NCBI GenBank assembly: GCA_944388575.1
Contig: CALXJF010000015.1
Span: 1 to 36,139, forward strand
Length of the DNA stretch: 36,139 bases
Direction of reading: 5' to 3'
Source: an uncultured Clostridia bacterium
Lineage (GTDB): Bacteria; Bacillota; Clostridia; TANB77; CAG-465
Shown here in pieces: positions 8,726-16,196 of this stretch (positions are counted from its first letter, which is position 1; each line of letters begins with the position of its first letter). The position numbers were made by a program, and so were the translations under genes. Below the pieces are notes generated by a model, which was given only the letters and a program-made list of their open reading frames with translations, searched no databases and had not been told where the DNA came from.

Positions 8726-8754
8726 AGTATAACATATTTTAGTTTACTTTACAA
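8726..8754 (-). promoter_or_regulatory. Promoter of clpE
   Basis: On the minus strand TTGTAA (8749-8754), 17-base spacer, TATACT (8726-8731). It lies about 43 bases upstream of the first clpE ATG. A GGTCAAA direct-repeat CtsR operator was looked for around it and not found. Confidence 0.6.
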
Positions 8755-8911
8755 ATAATATGATATAAAAAAATAATAACTTTAGAATTATCAATATAAA
8801 TTATACAAAAATTGAGTGGTATTTACAAGATTTCAGAACAAAAAATGATTAAATGTATGAGTATAAAAATAACATAAATGAAGTATCAGCATATACTATA
8901 TTGGTGAAAAT

Positions 8912-9034
8912 ATGAATAGTGTATTTAATAAAAAAAGAAAGGTTTTTAGTTTTGGAATAAATAGAAGGAGACGAAGAATAGGGTTAATTTTAGAAAGAAT
9001 ATCAAATAACTTAGCATTTTTAGCAAAGAGATAA
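8912..9034 (+). CDS. Small, strongly basic peptide ORF (40 aa)
   Basis: An ATG at 8912 preceded by TTGGTGAAAAT opens a 40-codon frame ending in TAA at 9032-9034. The product is rich in Arg/Lys, with RRRRR near residue 20, then a short amphipathic tail (LILERISNNLAFLAKR). Its last ten codons and stop lie inside the hairpin at 9005-9048. It sits alone between two minus-strand genes. I do not recognise it; it could be a genuine small nucleic-acid-binding peptide or a chance ORF. Evidence is limited to the ribosome binding site and composition. Confidence 0.4.
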   Translation: MNSVFNKKRKVFSFGINRRRRRIGLILERISNNLAFLAKR

Positions 9035-9048
9035 AATGCTAAGTTATT
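9005..9048. terminator. Bidirectional terminator, 16-bp perfect stem
   Basis: AATAACTTAGCATTTT (9005-9020) and AAAATGCTAAGTTATT (9033-9048) are perfectly complementary around a 12-base loop. It lies between the convergent small ORF and the mscS-like gene, and overlaps the 3' end of the small ORF. Confidence 0.75.
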
Positions 9049-9060
9049 AAAAAATTCATA

Positions 9061-10170
9061 CTATTTTGCTAAGTATATTGTTTGAGTATTGTATGCAAGT
9101 TCTACTTTCTCTTGATTTAGAATTTGCATTATTTTGTAATTAATATTTTCTTTTATAGCCAGATAAGAAGCATAGTCCGTTCTATCAATATAAAAATAAA
9201 CTTGAATGTTTTGGCCATCACCTTTTATTTCAGTAAAATTAACGTAGATTGGCTCATTATGAACATTTGGATGTTCAATCAGCATTTCTTGAATTTTGCT
9301 GATTGAGTTGCATATGTTCTTAAGTGGAGTATTAAAAGTTGCCACTAAGTCAAGAGTAATTCGTCTTTTATTCATTTTACTCCAGTTTATAATAGATTCA
9401 TTAGAAATAATTGAATTAGGTATTGTTACAATAGAATCTTTAAATGTTCTAATTCGAGTACTTCTAAAAGTAATATCTTCGATGGTTCCTTCAATAGTTG
9501 GTGTTTCTATCCAGTCTCCAACTATAAATGGTTTATCAAATATTACAACAATTCCACCTATTAAATTCTTTAGCGTATCTTGTGCGGCAAGAGATACAGC
9601 GAGTCCTCCAACTCCAAGTCCAGCTATAAGACCATTAATGTCATATCCAAGTTCTGCAATTATGATTACTGTAGCTACTATATATACGATAACTTTTATT
9701 ATTTTAAACAATAATGTGGTAGCTTTATCTTTTTTAGTATATTTAATATTTTTATTTATCTTAGAGAATATTAAAGAAGTTGGAGTGATCATATTTGCTA
9801 TACAACTTGCAATAATCCATATTATTGAAGCTCTAAAAAATTTAGTTATTGTGTTTGCTATATCTTGTGGTAGATCTAAATTAAGTAAACCTAAATAAAT
9901 TCCAAGAAGTATAAAAAATATTCTTAATGGTTTAAAAAGTGGCGATGTCGATAATTTGTTGTTTATTTTTTCTTTAGTTGTAGTTTTATCTTTATTTCTT
10001 TCTTTATTTATATTTTTAGTACTTTTTAAATTAACAATTATTATTATAACTTTTGAAAATACAGAACTACAAATATAAAAAAAAGCAAAAATTATTAAAG
10101 AAAGTAATAAATTTTCTAAAAACTGTGCATCAGGTTTTAAATTTTCAAAATATGAAATAATTTTATTCAT
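9061..10170 (-). CDS. MscS-family mechanosensitive ion channel
   Basis: MscS-type channels open under membrane tension and release solutes on osmotic downshock. This 369-aa protein has four to five hydrophobic helices (residues about 20-40, 78-100, 112-130, 150-175). It then has the conserved pore helix and beta-domain signature: GLIAGLGVGGLAVSLAAQDTL followed by LIGGIVVIFDKPFIVGDWI and TFRSTRIRTFKDSIVTIPNS. The C-terminal alpha/beta domain is complete. A ribosome binding site AGAGGTTGATTAC precedes the ATG. It has its own promoter and a terminator downstream, so it appears monocistronic. The family is clear; the subtype (YnaI/YbdG-like versus MscS proper) is not resolved, so no symbol is given. 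Confidence 0.9.
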   Translation of the reverse strand: MNKIISYFENLKPDAQFLENLLLSLIIFAFFYICSSVFSKVIIIIVNLKSTKNINKERNKDKTTTKEKINNKLSTSPLFKPLRIFFILLGIYLGLLNLDLPQDIANTITKFFRASIIWIIASCIANMITPTSLIFSKINKNIKYTKKDKATTLLFKIIKVIVYIVATVIIIAELGYDINGLIAGLGVGGLAVSLAAQDTLKNLIGGIVVIFDKPFIVGDWIETPTIEGTIEDITFRSTRIRTFKDSIVTIPNSIISNESIINWSKMNKRRITLDLVATFNTPLKNICNSISKIQEMLIEHPNVHNEPIYVNFTEIKGDGQNIQVYFYIDRTDYASYLAIKENINYKIMQILNQEKVELAYNTQTIYLAK

Positions 10171-10188
10171 GTAATCAACCTCTATATA

Positions 10189-10217
10189 ATTTTATATTTA
10201 AAAAAAATATATGTCAA
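10189..10217 (-). promoter_or_regulatory. Promoter of the mscS-like gene
   Basis: Minus-strand TTGACA (10212-10217), 17-base T-rich spacer, TAAAAT (10189-10194), closely upstream of the gene's ribosome binding site. Confidence 0.65.
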
Positions 10218-10360
10218 TAGAAATGCTAATAAAAATCATTAAAAATACAATAAGAATAAATAAGTTTATGTAATAATAATATGTTTAGAAATATTATTTT
10301 ATTTATATATAAGTTTTATAAGAAAATAAACAATATATATAAAGTTATTTACATAAAATA

Positions 10361-10389
10361 TTGACTTATATAAATATATGAGATATAAT
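10361..10389 (+). promoter_or_regulatory. Promoter of the gene at 10441
   Basis: TTGACT (10361-10366), 17-base spacer, TATAAT (10384-10389), followed by AAGGAGGAGGTTAATT directly ahead of the ATG. Confidence 0.75.
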
Positions 10390-10440
10390 ATATACAAAAT
10401 TAAATGTCATATCTTTTTATAATTAAGGAGGAGGTTAATT

Positions 10441-10956
10441 ATGCAAGAAGGAATGTCTTCGAGTAATTTTTGTGGGGTTAATAATGGAGGGATTAATCAA
10501 AAAACATCAAAGAATTCTGAAAAAAATGGTAAACATATTTTTTTTCTACTAAATAAAGGTTTTACAGTTATACAAATTGATAATATGTTAGATATAAGAC
10601 CTGTAACAGTAGAAAAAAGATGTATGGAATACCTAAAGTCACTAGAAAATTGTGACAAAGAAATTCAATTCCTTTTAGAAAATGATTTAGGATTAGATAA
10701 ATTAAAAATTTTAAAGCGCTTTCTAAAATCTAATTTGGATGAAAAGAATTTTTGTAAGCGTGAAAGTATTGATATTGGAGTTTTTAGAAACATTCTTTCA
10801 TTATTTAGTGGAATTGAATATATTGATAATTTATTAGTTGAAAAAAAGCAAAGAACTAATGTAAAAATTAATATTAGTAAATCACCTCATAATATAAAAT
10901 GTCGAAAAGGAAGGAGTAACAAGATAAGATGTCATAATGTTTTGCGTTTAGCTTAA
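10441..10956 (+). CDS. Protein of unknown function with a possible helix-turn-helix
   Basis: A 171-aa protein with a very strong ribosome binding site (AAGGAGGAGG) and its own near-consensus promoter and terminator. The N-terminal 25 residues are Ser/Asn/Gly-rich. Residues about 33-65 (FFLLNKGFTVIQIDNMLDI, then RPVTVEKRCMEYL) resemble a sigma-region-4/LuxR-like helix-turn-helix. The middle is helical and the C-terminus is basic with several Cys (KCRKGRSNKIRCHN). This suggests a nucleic-acid-binding protein, but I know no family for it and the assignment is inference. Confidence 0.6.
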   Translation: MQEGMSSSNFCGVNNGGINQKTSKNSEKNGKHIFFLLNKGFTVIQIDNMLDIRPVTVEKRCMEYLKSLENCDKEIQFLLENDLGLDKLKILKRFLKSNLDEKNFCKRESIDIGVFRNILSLFSGIEYIDNLLVEKKQRTNVKINISKSPHNIKCRKGRSNKIRCHNVLRLA

Positions 10957-10970
10957 AAATTTTTATTTAT

Positions 10971-11006
10971 ATGAGATTACTAAAATTATGTAATCTCATT
11001 TTTTAT
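10971..11006 (+). terminator. Rho-independent terminator after the gene at 10441
   Basis: ATGAGATTAC (10971-10980) and GTAATCTCAT (10990-10999) form a 10-bp perfect stem with a 9-base loop, followed by a run of Ts. Confidence 0.85.
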
Positions 11007-11017
11007 TGATATAAAAT

Positions 11018-11046
11018 TTGCAAATGCAGTGAGAATAGTATATAAT
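11018..11046 (+). promoter_or_regulatory. Promoter of cysS
   Basis: TTGCAA (11018-11023), 17-base spacer, TATAAT (11041-11046). Only 36 bases separate it from the ATG, so there is no room for a T-box leader, which often controls aminoacyl-tRNA synthetase genes in this phylum. Confidence 0.7.
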
Positions 11047-11082
11047 ATTATAAACATATAATTAAAATAAGAAGGTGATAAA

Positions 11083-12486
11083 ATGTTGAAATTATATAAT
11101 ACTTTGACTAGAAAAAAAGAAGAATTTATACCAATTGATAAAGAAAAAAAGAAAGTTAAAATATATACTTGTGGGCCTACTGTATATAATTATGCACACA
11201 TTGGTAATTTAAGAGCATATATTTTTATGGATACATTAAGAAAAGTTTTAGAGTATAATGGATATACAGTTGAACAAGTTATGAATATTACGGATGTGGG
11301 TCATATGACATCAGATGCTGATGAAGGCGAAGATAAAATGGAGAAATCCGCTAAAGCTTTAAATAAATCAGTATATGAAATTGCTAAGATGTACACAGAT
11401 GCCTTTATGAAAGATATAAAAGCATTAAATATAAAGTTACCTGAACATGTTGTTAAGGCAACAGAACATATAAAAGATATGGAAGAGTATGTAGATGAGA
11501 TATTAAAAAATGGTTATGCTTATAAAACATCGAAAGGTATTTATTTTGATACTTCAAAACTATCTTCATATGGTGAGCTTTCAAGGATAGATTTAAAGAA
11601 TCAATTGGCAGGTGCTAGAGTTGAAGTTGATAAAGAAAAGAAAAATCCACTTGATTTTGCAATTTGGATTAAGGCTCCAAAAGAACATATTATGAAATGG
11701 GATAGTAAATACGGTTTGTGTTATCCTGGCTGGCATCTTGAATGTAGTGCTTTATCAAGAAAATATTTGGGAGAAACTTTTGATATACATACTGGAGGAG
11801 TAGATCATATTCCAATACATCATGAAAATGAAATTGCTCAATCTAAAGGTGCGACAGGAAAAATACCAGCTAGATTTTGGTGCCATGTTGAATTTTTACT
11901 TATTGATAATGGAAAAATGTCAAAAAGTTTAGGAAATATATATACTTTAGAAGATTTGCAAAAACAGGGGATATCACCTTTAACATATAGATTTTTCTCA
12001 TATAGCTCTCATTATAGAAATAAATTAAATTTTACTTGGGAAGCCATTAGATCTGCTGAAAATTCTCTAAATAAATTAAGAGATCAAATTGATTTGCATA
12101 AGTTTGAAAAAAATAATCCTATTGAAAAAGAAGTATTAGATGATTATAGAAAAAAATTTTTAGATGCAATCAATGAAGATTTAAATATGCCAGTAGCAAT
12201 ATCTATTATTTTTGATATTGCTAAACAAAAGGAAAAATCAAATGATTATTATGAATTAGTAAAAGAATTTGATAAAGTATTATCTTTAGATTTGGATAAA
12301 ACATCAAAAATGAGAGAGAATAAACTAGAAGAAATACCTAAAGAGGTTATAGAGTTAATGAATGAAAGAAAACAAGCAAGAGATAATAAAGATTATAGTT
12401 TATCAGATATTTTAAGAGATAAAATAAAAGAAAAAGGTTATATTGTTATTGATTCTAAGGATGGTCAAAAAATAAAGAAAGTGTGA
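11083..12486 (+). CDS. cysS: Cysteinyl-tRNA synthetase
   Basis: Class I aminoacyl-tRNA synthetase charging tRNA-Cys in the cytoplasm; 467 aa, the usual length. Residues seen: zinc ligand Cys30 in IYTCGPTVYNYAHIGN, with the HIGH-type motif HIGN at 39-42; the region CYPGWHLECSALS with Cys221; the histidine cluster HIPIHHENE; and the KMSKS motif at 278-282. A DALR-type helical domain and a short C-terminal domain ending KEKGYIVIDSKDGQ complete it. GAAGGTGATAAA precedes the ATG. The stop codon abuts the start of the FemX-like gene, so the two are translationally coupled. Confidence 0.97.
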   Translation: MLKLYNTLTRKKEEFIPIDKEKKKVKIYTCGPTVYNYAHIGNLRAYIFMDTLRKVLEYNGYTVEQVMNITDVGHMTSDADEGEDKMEKSAKALNKSVYEIAKMYTDAFMKDIKALNIKLPEHVVKATEHIKDMEEYVDEILKNGYAYKTSKGIYFDTSKLSSYGELSRIDLKNQLAGARVEVDKEKKNPLDFAIWIKAPKEHIMKWDSKYGLCYPGWHLECSALSRKYLGETFDIHTGGVDHIPIHHENEIAQSKGATGKIPARFWCHVEFLLIDNGKMSKSLGNIYTLEDLQKQGISPLTYRFFSYSSHYRNKLNFTWEAIRSAENSLNKLRDQIDLHKFEKNNPIEKEVLDDYRKKFLDAINEDLNMPVAISIIFDIAKQKEKSNDYYELVKEFDKVLSLDLDKTSKMRENKLEEIPKEVIELMNERKQARDNKDYSLSDILRDKIKEKGYIVIDSKDGQKIKKV

Positions 12487-13557
12487 GTGAAAATAATGCC
12501 AATACTAGATAAAAATGATAAGAAACAAGTTGAAAGATATATTGAATTTTTAAATAATAGTGAATATACAAGGCTTACTCAAAGTTTAGAATGGGGTAGA
12601 GTCAAAAAAGATTGGAAACAAGAAGCTGTATATTTAGAAGAAAATGGAAATATCATTGCAGCTATGACAATATTATTAGAAAAAGTCCCAAAGATGAAAT
12701 ATTATTTAATGTATTGTTCAAGAGGTCCAGTTTGTAAAAGTGATGATGTTGAGACTATAAAGAAATTAGTTAAAGAAGCTGAGCCACTTGCTAAAAAGTA
12801 TAATGCATTTTGTTTAAAACTTGATCCACAGTTAGAATATAGTAAGGAAATAAATAAGCTTTTTATACAAAATGGTTTTAAAACTTCTGGAGAAAATGCA
12901 GATCATGATAAGCTTATCCAACCATTATATGAAGCAGTATTAGATATTGATAATATTTCAGAAGAAGAGTTAATTAAAAAATTTAGTGAAAAAACAAGAT
13001 ATAATATTAGATTATCAAAAAGAAAAGGAATTGAGGTTTATTATTCAAGATCGGAAGAAGATTTAAAGATATTTTATGAATTATATAAAATTACATGTAA
13101 AAGAGATAAAATAGGACGTAGAGCCTATGAATATTTTAAAGGAATGTTAGATGCTTTCGATGAAAACCATCTAAGGATTTATATTGCCAAACACGAAGAT
13201 GATAAGCTTTCAGCAGCTATTGCTATAACATATGGAACAGAGATGTTTTATTTATATGGAGCAAGTTCGAATGTTAAAAGAAATTTGATGCCAAATTATG
13301 CTATGCAATGGGAAATGATAAAATGGGGAATAGAGAAAAAATGCAAAACATATAATTTTGGAGGAATTCTTCATTTAGATAAGAATAATGGGTTATATAA
13401 GTTTAAGACGGGCTTTTGTAAAGAAGAGGGAATAAAACATTATATAGGTGAGATAGATAAAGTATATAACAAATTAATATATTTTGCATATACTAGAATA
13501 TTACCGATTTTTAAAAAGTTAAAAAGGGCTTTTAGAAGACTAAAAACGTCAAATTAG
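12487..13557 (+). CDS. FemX/FemAB-family aminoacyltransferase (peptidoglycan bridge type)
   Basis: FemABX enzymes use aminoacyl-tRNA to add amino acids to the lipid II stem peptide at the membrane. This 356-aa protein shows the double-GNAT FemAB pattern: an N-terminal part with TQSLEWGRVKKDW and YLMYCSRGPVC, then FSEKTRYNIRLSKRKGIEV, and the C-terminal signature MPNYAMQWEMIKWGIEK followed by YNFGGI and LYKFKTGF. A basic C-terminus may touch the membrane. Start is uncertain: GTG at 12487 directly follows the cysS stop, and ATG at 12496 three codons later has a GTGAGTGA upstream. Co-transcription with cysS links it to an aminoacyl-tRNA supply. Which residue is added cannot be read from sequence. 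Confidence 0.85.
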   Translation: MKIMPILDKNDKKQVERYIEFLNNSEYTRLTQSLEWGRVKKDWKQEAVYLEENGNIIAAMTILLEKVPKMKYYLMYCSRGPVCKSDDVETIKKLVKEAEPLAKKYNAFCLKLDPQLEYSKEINKLFIQNGFKTSGENADHDKLIQPLYEAVLDIDNISEEELIKKFSEKTRYNIRLSKRKGIEVYYSRSEEDLKIFYELYKITCKRDKIGRRAYEYFKGMLDAFDENHLRIYIAKHEDDKLSAAIAITYGTEMFYLYGASSNVKRNLMPNYAMQWEMIKWGIEKKCKTYNFGGILHLDKNNGLYKFKTGFCKEEGIKHYIGEIDKVYNKLIYFAYTRILPIFKKLKRAFRRLKTSN

Positions 13558-13607
13558 AATAAAACGCTCTTCCATACATATAATACTTTTTAGGAGTTAA
13601 TATAAAT

Positions 13608-14153
13608 ATGGAAGAAAAAAAGAAACTAAAAATTGTATCTATAATATCATTTTTTGTTATAGCTATAATAGGTACATTGCTTCATTTTATTTATGAATTT
13701 AGCTTAGAGAATAAATTTGTAGGGAGTTTTTCGGCTGTTAATGAAAGTGTGTTTGAACATTTAAAAATTCTAGTTATGCCAATGTTTTTAGTGTCTATAT
13801 ACGAATTTATTATTTTTAAAAGTAGAAAATATAATTTATTTGTAGCTTTACTTTTTAGAATTATTGCAGGTATAGTTTTTGTGATTTTGGTGTTTTATAC
13901 TTATACTCATATTATAGGAAAAAATATAGCAATTGTTGATATATTAACATTTTATATTGCGATATTAATATCTCAAATTATATGGTATATAGTATTTGTA
14001 AAATGTAGTTTTTCTAAAAATATAAGTATTATTTCTTTGATAATATCTTTAAGTATGTTTGTACTATTTGTTATTTTTACTTATTTTCCTCCAAAGTTAG
14101 AATTGTTTAGAGATAGTACAAATAGTACTTATGGTATTTTTAATGAAAAATAA
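13608..14153 (+). CDS. Multi-pass membrane protein, DUF6512-like
   Basis: A 181-aa protein with about five membrane helices (residues about 9-29, 58-75, 84-105, 118-137, 145-165). A conserved-looking loop, FVGSFSAVNESVFEHLKI, after the first helix is a pattern I associate with the DUF6512 family, whose function is unknown. TTAGGAGTTAATATAAAT precedes the ATG. The gene lies 50 bp after the FemX-like gene and 14 bp before the flavin reductase gene, so it is probably in that transcription unit. Confidence 0.7.
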   Translation: MEEKKKLKIVSIISFFVIAIIGTLLHFIYEFSLENKFVGSFSAVNESVFEHLKILVMPMFLVSIYEFIIFKSRKYNLFVALLFRIIAGIVFVILVFYTYTHIIGKNIAIVDILTFYIAILISQIIWYIVFVKCSFSKNISIISLIISLSMFVLFVIFTYFPPKLELFRDSTNSTYGIFNEK

Positions 14154-14167
14154 AGGGGAGTGGTTAT

Positions 14168-14728
14168 ATGTCAAGGCAGATATGGAAACCTGGGACTTTA
14201 GTTTATCCTGTTCCAGCAGTTCTTATCACTTGTTCTGATGGTAAAAAAGATAATGTATTTACAGTAGCATGGACGGGAACTATTTGTTCGGATCCAGCAA
14301 TGACTTATATATCGGTTAGAAAAGAAAGATTTTCTTATGATATTATAAAAAATACAGGAGAGTTTTGTATTAATCTAACAACTAAGGAATTAGCTTTTGC
14401 TACAGATTATTGTGGAGTGCGATCAGGAAAGAATTTAGATAAATTTAAAGAAATGAAACTTACTAAGGAAAAGTGTAGTGTTATTAATGTGCCTATGATT
14501 AAGGAAAGTCCTATTACTATTGAATGTAAAGTGCAGGATATTAAAGAACTTGGTTCTCATGATATGTTTATTGCACAAATTGTTGCAATAAATGTAGATG
14601 ATAAATATATTGATGATACTGGTAGATTTGATATGCAAAAGTGCAATTTGATTGCATACTCACATGGTGAATATTATGAACTCGGAGAAAAAATAGGTAA
14701 ATTTGGATATTCTGTTAAAAAAAAGTGA
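14168..14728 (+). CDS. Flavin reductase family / flavoredoxin-like protein
   Basis: A 186-aa FMN-binding split-barrel protein. It shows the family pattern: PVPAVLITCSDGKKDNVFTVAWTGTICSD near the N-terminus, YISVRKERFSYDIIKNTGEF and INLTT, then the Cys-containing FATDYCGVRSGKN, and the late strand IECKVQDIKELGSHDMFIAQI. Members reduce flavins or carry electrons in anaerobes; partners are not apparent here. The ribosome binding site is AAAGGGGAGTGGTTAT. A strong terminator follows, closing the transcription unit that begins at cysS. Confidence 0.88.
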   Translation: MSRQIWKPGTLVYPVPAVLITCSDGKKDNVFTVAWTGTICSDPAMTYISVRKERFSYDIIKNTGEFCINLTTKELAFATDYCGVRSGKNLDKFKEMKLTKEKCSVINVPMIKESPITIECKVQDIKELGSHDMFIAQIVAINVDDKYIDDTGRFDMQKCNLIAYSHGEYYELGEKIGKFGYSVKKK

Positions 14729-14740
14729 CAATACATATAT

Positions 14741-14777
14741 AAGATTAGATTAGATATTTATTTAATCTAATCTTTTT
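14741..14777 (+). terminator. Rho-independent terminator after the flavin reductase gene
   Basis: AAGATTAGATTA (14741-14752) and TAATCTAATCTT (14763-14774), a 12-bp perfect stem followed by Ts. Confidence 0.85.
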
Positions 14778-14787
14778 ATGTTTTATG

Positions 14788-14816
14788 TTGACAAAAAAGG
14801 TATATTAATGTATACT
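14788..14816 (+). promoter_or_regulatory. Promoter of the gene at 14870
   Basis: TTGACA (14788-14793), 17-base spacer, TATACT (14811-14816): nearly consensus. Confidence 0.8.
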
Positions 14817-14869
14817 AAAGATATATGTAACTTTTATTTTAATTGATTAATTAGAAGGAGGTATTTTTT

Positions 14870-15343
14870 ATGTACCAAGTGATGGATTATAATATGCTTG
14901 AAACTAATCGATATGGTAATAAACAGCAAAAAAAGGTTTCAAAGTATAAAGATAAGTATGGCAATATAAAAAAGGAGTATGACGAATGTATAAATTGGGC
15001 TAATGATTTACAAGGTAAGTCTTGGATTTTAAGAGAATGCTATGATTGTATAAAAGAAAAAGTCTATAAATATAATATTCGGAGAAAAATAAAAGCACAA
15101 TATAGTGTATATATGTCAAATAAACTAAGTTATATAATAAATAAGAATAAATATAAAATTGAGAAGTGTGGCAAAAAAGATGGATATTCATTATATTCTA
15201 AAGAGGATGTAGCTGAATTTATTTTGGTTTTAGTCGAGTCTTTAAATAAAAACAGATTAAGAGAATTTCTTGATATACCTGATGTATTTTATATTGCTAG
15301 ACAAATAAAATATTTTGGAGTTGAGTATTATTTAATAAGTTGA
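14870..15343 (+). CDS. Unknown protein with an in-frame CGG codon (157 aa)
   Basis: The ATG at 14870 follows AGAAGGAGGTATTTTTT, with a near-consensus promoter upstream and a terminator downstream, so this is a well-framed single gene. The 157-aa product is rich in Lys and Tyr, with a mixed first half (KYKDKYGNIKKEYDE) and a C-terminal helical half (EDVAEFILVLVESLNKNRLREFL). No family recognised. Codon 71 (15080-15082) is CGG, one of only two CGG codons in the window not located at a frame interruption. Dropping its C would give GGA and then a stop three codons on, so here CGG must be read as sense for the full-length protein. Confidence 0.65.
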   Translation: MYQVMDYNMLETNRYGNKQQKKVSKYKDKYGNIKKEYDECINWANDLQGKSWILRECYDCIKEKVYKYNIRRKIKAQYSVYMSNKLSYIINKNKYKIEKCGKKDGYSLYSKEDVAEFILVLVESLNKNRLREFLDIPDVFYIARQIKYFGVEYYLIS

Positions 15344-15357
15344 ATTTTAAACAACCT

Positions 15358-15390
15358 AGAGGGAATTTAAATTTTAAATTCTCTCTTATT
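15358..15390 (+). terminator. Terminator after the gene at 14870
   Basis: AGAGGGAATTTAA (15358-15370) pairs with TTAAATTCTCTCT (15374-15386) with one G-U pair; the loop is only three bases. T-rich sequence follows. Confidence 0.7.
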
Positions 15391-15442
15391 CTTTGTATAT
15401 TATTAAAATTTTTTTAAAATAATATATGTGAGGTGAAAGTAT

Positions 15443-15883
15443 ATGTATGATGATGTGAATTTGTTAGAATATATATATCAAAGTGCTAAAATAAGTCAAG
15501 AAACAGTTGGGCGTATAATTAATTTAAAATCTGAGGAAGATGATTTGAAAAGATTATTAAAAGAACAATTATTAAATTATAAGAAAATAGCATCTTCAGC
15601 TAGAACTATGTTAGAAAGAAGAAATAAGAAAATTAAAGAAATAGGAATTTTTAGTCAAATGATTACATATATGAGTACAAAACTTAATATATCTCAAAAA
15701 GATGATGAAACTAATAATAAAAATATTGTTAATATTATTTGTCAAAATAGTAAGCAAGAAATTGATGAATTAAATATTAAATTAAAAGAATCAAATATAA
15801 AGAGTAAAAGTATAGTTAATTTAGTTGAACGATTTATTAAATTTGAGCAAGAATTTTTAGGCAAATTAAATAAAAATATATAA
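15443..15883 (+). CDS. All-helical protein of unknown function (146 aa)
   Basis: GTGAGGTGAAAGTAT precedes the ATG at 15443. The 146-aa product looks entirely alpha-helical: a first helix with LLEYIYQSAKISQETVGRII, a long charged coiled-coil-like stretch (LKRLLKEQLLNYKKIASSA), and a closing VNLVERFIKFEQEFLGKL. The arrangement resembles small four-helix-bundle (ferritin-like) proteins of Clostridia, but no metal-ligand pattern is evident and I assign no function. A terminator follows directly. Confidence 0.65.
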   Translation: MYDDVNLLEYIYQSAKISQETVGRIINLKSEEDDLKRLLKEQLLNYKKIASSARTMLERRNKKIKEIGIFSQMITYMSTKLNISQKDDETNNKNIVNIICQNSKQEIDELNIKLKESNIKSKSIVNLVERFIKFEQEFLGKLNKNI

Positions 15884-15885
15884 TA

Positions 15886-15914
15886 AAAAAGGCCGATTAA
15901 TTATCGACCTTTTT
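15886..15914 (+). terminator. Terminator after the gene at 15443
   Basis: AAAAAGGCCGA (15886-15896) pairs with TCGACCTTTTT (15904-15914) apart from one C/A mismatch; the distal arm ends in the T-run. Confidence 0.75.
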
Positions 15915-15927
15915 AATATATATTAAC

Positions 15928-16008
15928 ATCTATACTTATCAATTTTATATCTTTATATCAAAAAAACAGAAGTACATTAATATTGGTGGAAGGATGATAA
16001 GTATAGAT
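15928..16008. repeat. 14-bp perfect inverted repeat in an intergenic region
   Basis: ATCTATACTTATCA (15928-15941) and TGATAAGTATAGAT (15995-16008) are exact reverse complements separated by 53 bases. The gap between the flanking genes (15884-16196, about 313 bases) also holds a TTCACA/TGTGAA hairpin near 16032-16053 and the promoter at 16140. No gene longer than about 20 codons was found in it. Confidence 0.55.
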
Positions 16009-16139
16009 AGTTATCAACTAAAAAATAAAACTTTCACAAATAATAAGTGTGAATAAAACAGAAAATCTAATATATATATTAACATAAATCATAAAAAAAG
16101 TCAAGGATTTAAAAAAATAAAGTTATAATTTTTTTGTCG

Positions 16140-16168
16140 TTGACAAACTTTATATAAAAATATATAAT
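16140..16168 (+). promoter_or_regulatory. Promoter of the gene at 16197
   Basis: TTGACA (16140-16145), 17-base spacer, TATAAT (16163-16168): consensus in both hexamers. Confidence 0.85.
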
Positions 16169-16196
16169 TAAATAATAAGTTTAGATGGGGGATTAT

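Noticed and set aside
8872-8898. Sigma-K-like pattern (AC, 16 bases, CATATACTA) upstream of the 40-aa ORF
   Set aside because: The inferred start point would fall inside the ribosome binding site, leaving no usable leader, and the motif is easily met by chance in AT-rich sequence.
9296-9898. 200-codon plus-strand ORF across the mscS-like gene
   Set aside because: Antisense shadow; the minus-strand frame carries clear MscS motifs and a ribosome binding site.
11007-11082. Possible T-box or other riboswitch ahead of cysS
   Set aside because: Only 36 bases separate the promoter from the ATG, so there is no space for one.
15994-16056. 20-codon ORF behind GGTGGAAGG
   Set aside because: Too short and too close to the purine-rich site to call as a gene; kept only as part of the inverted-repeat finding.
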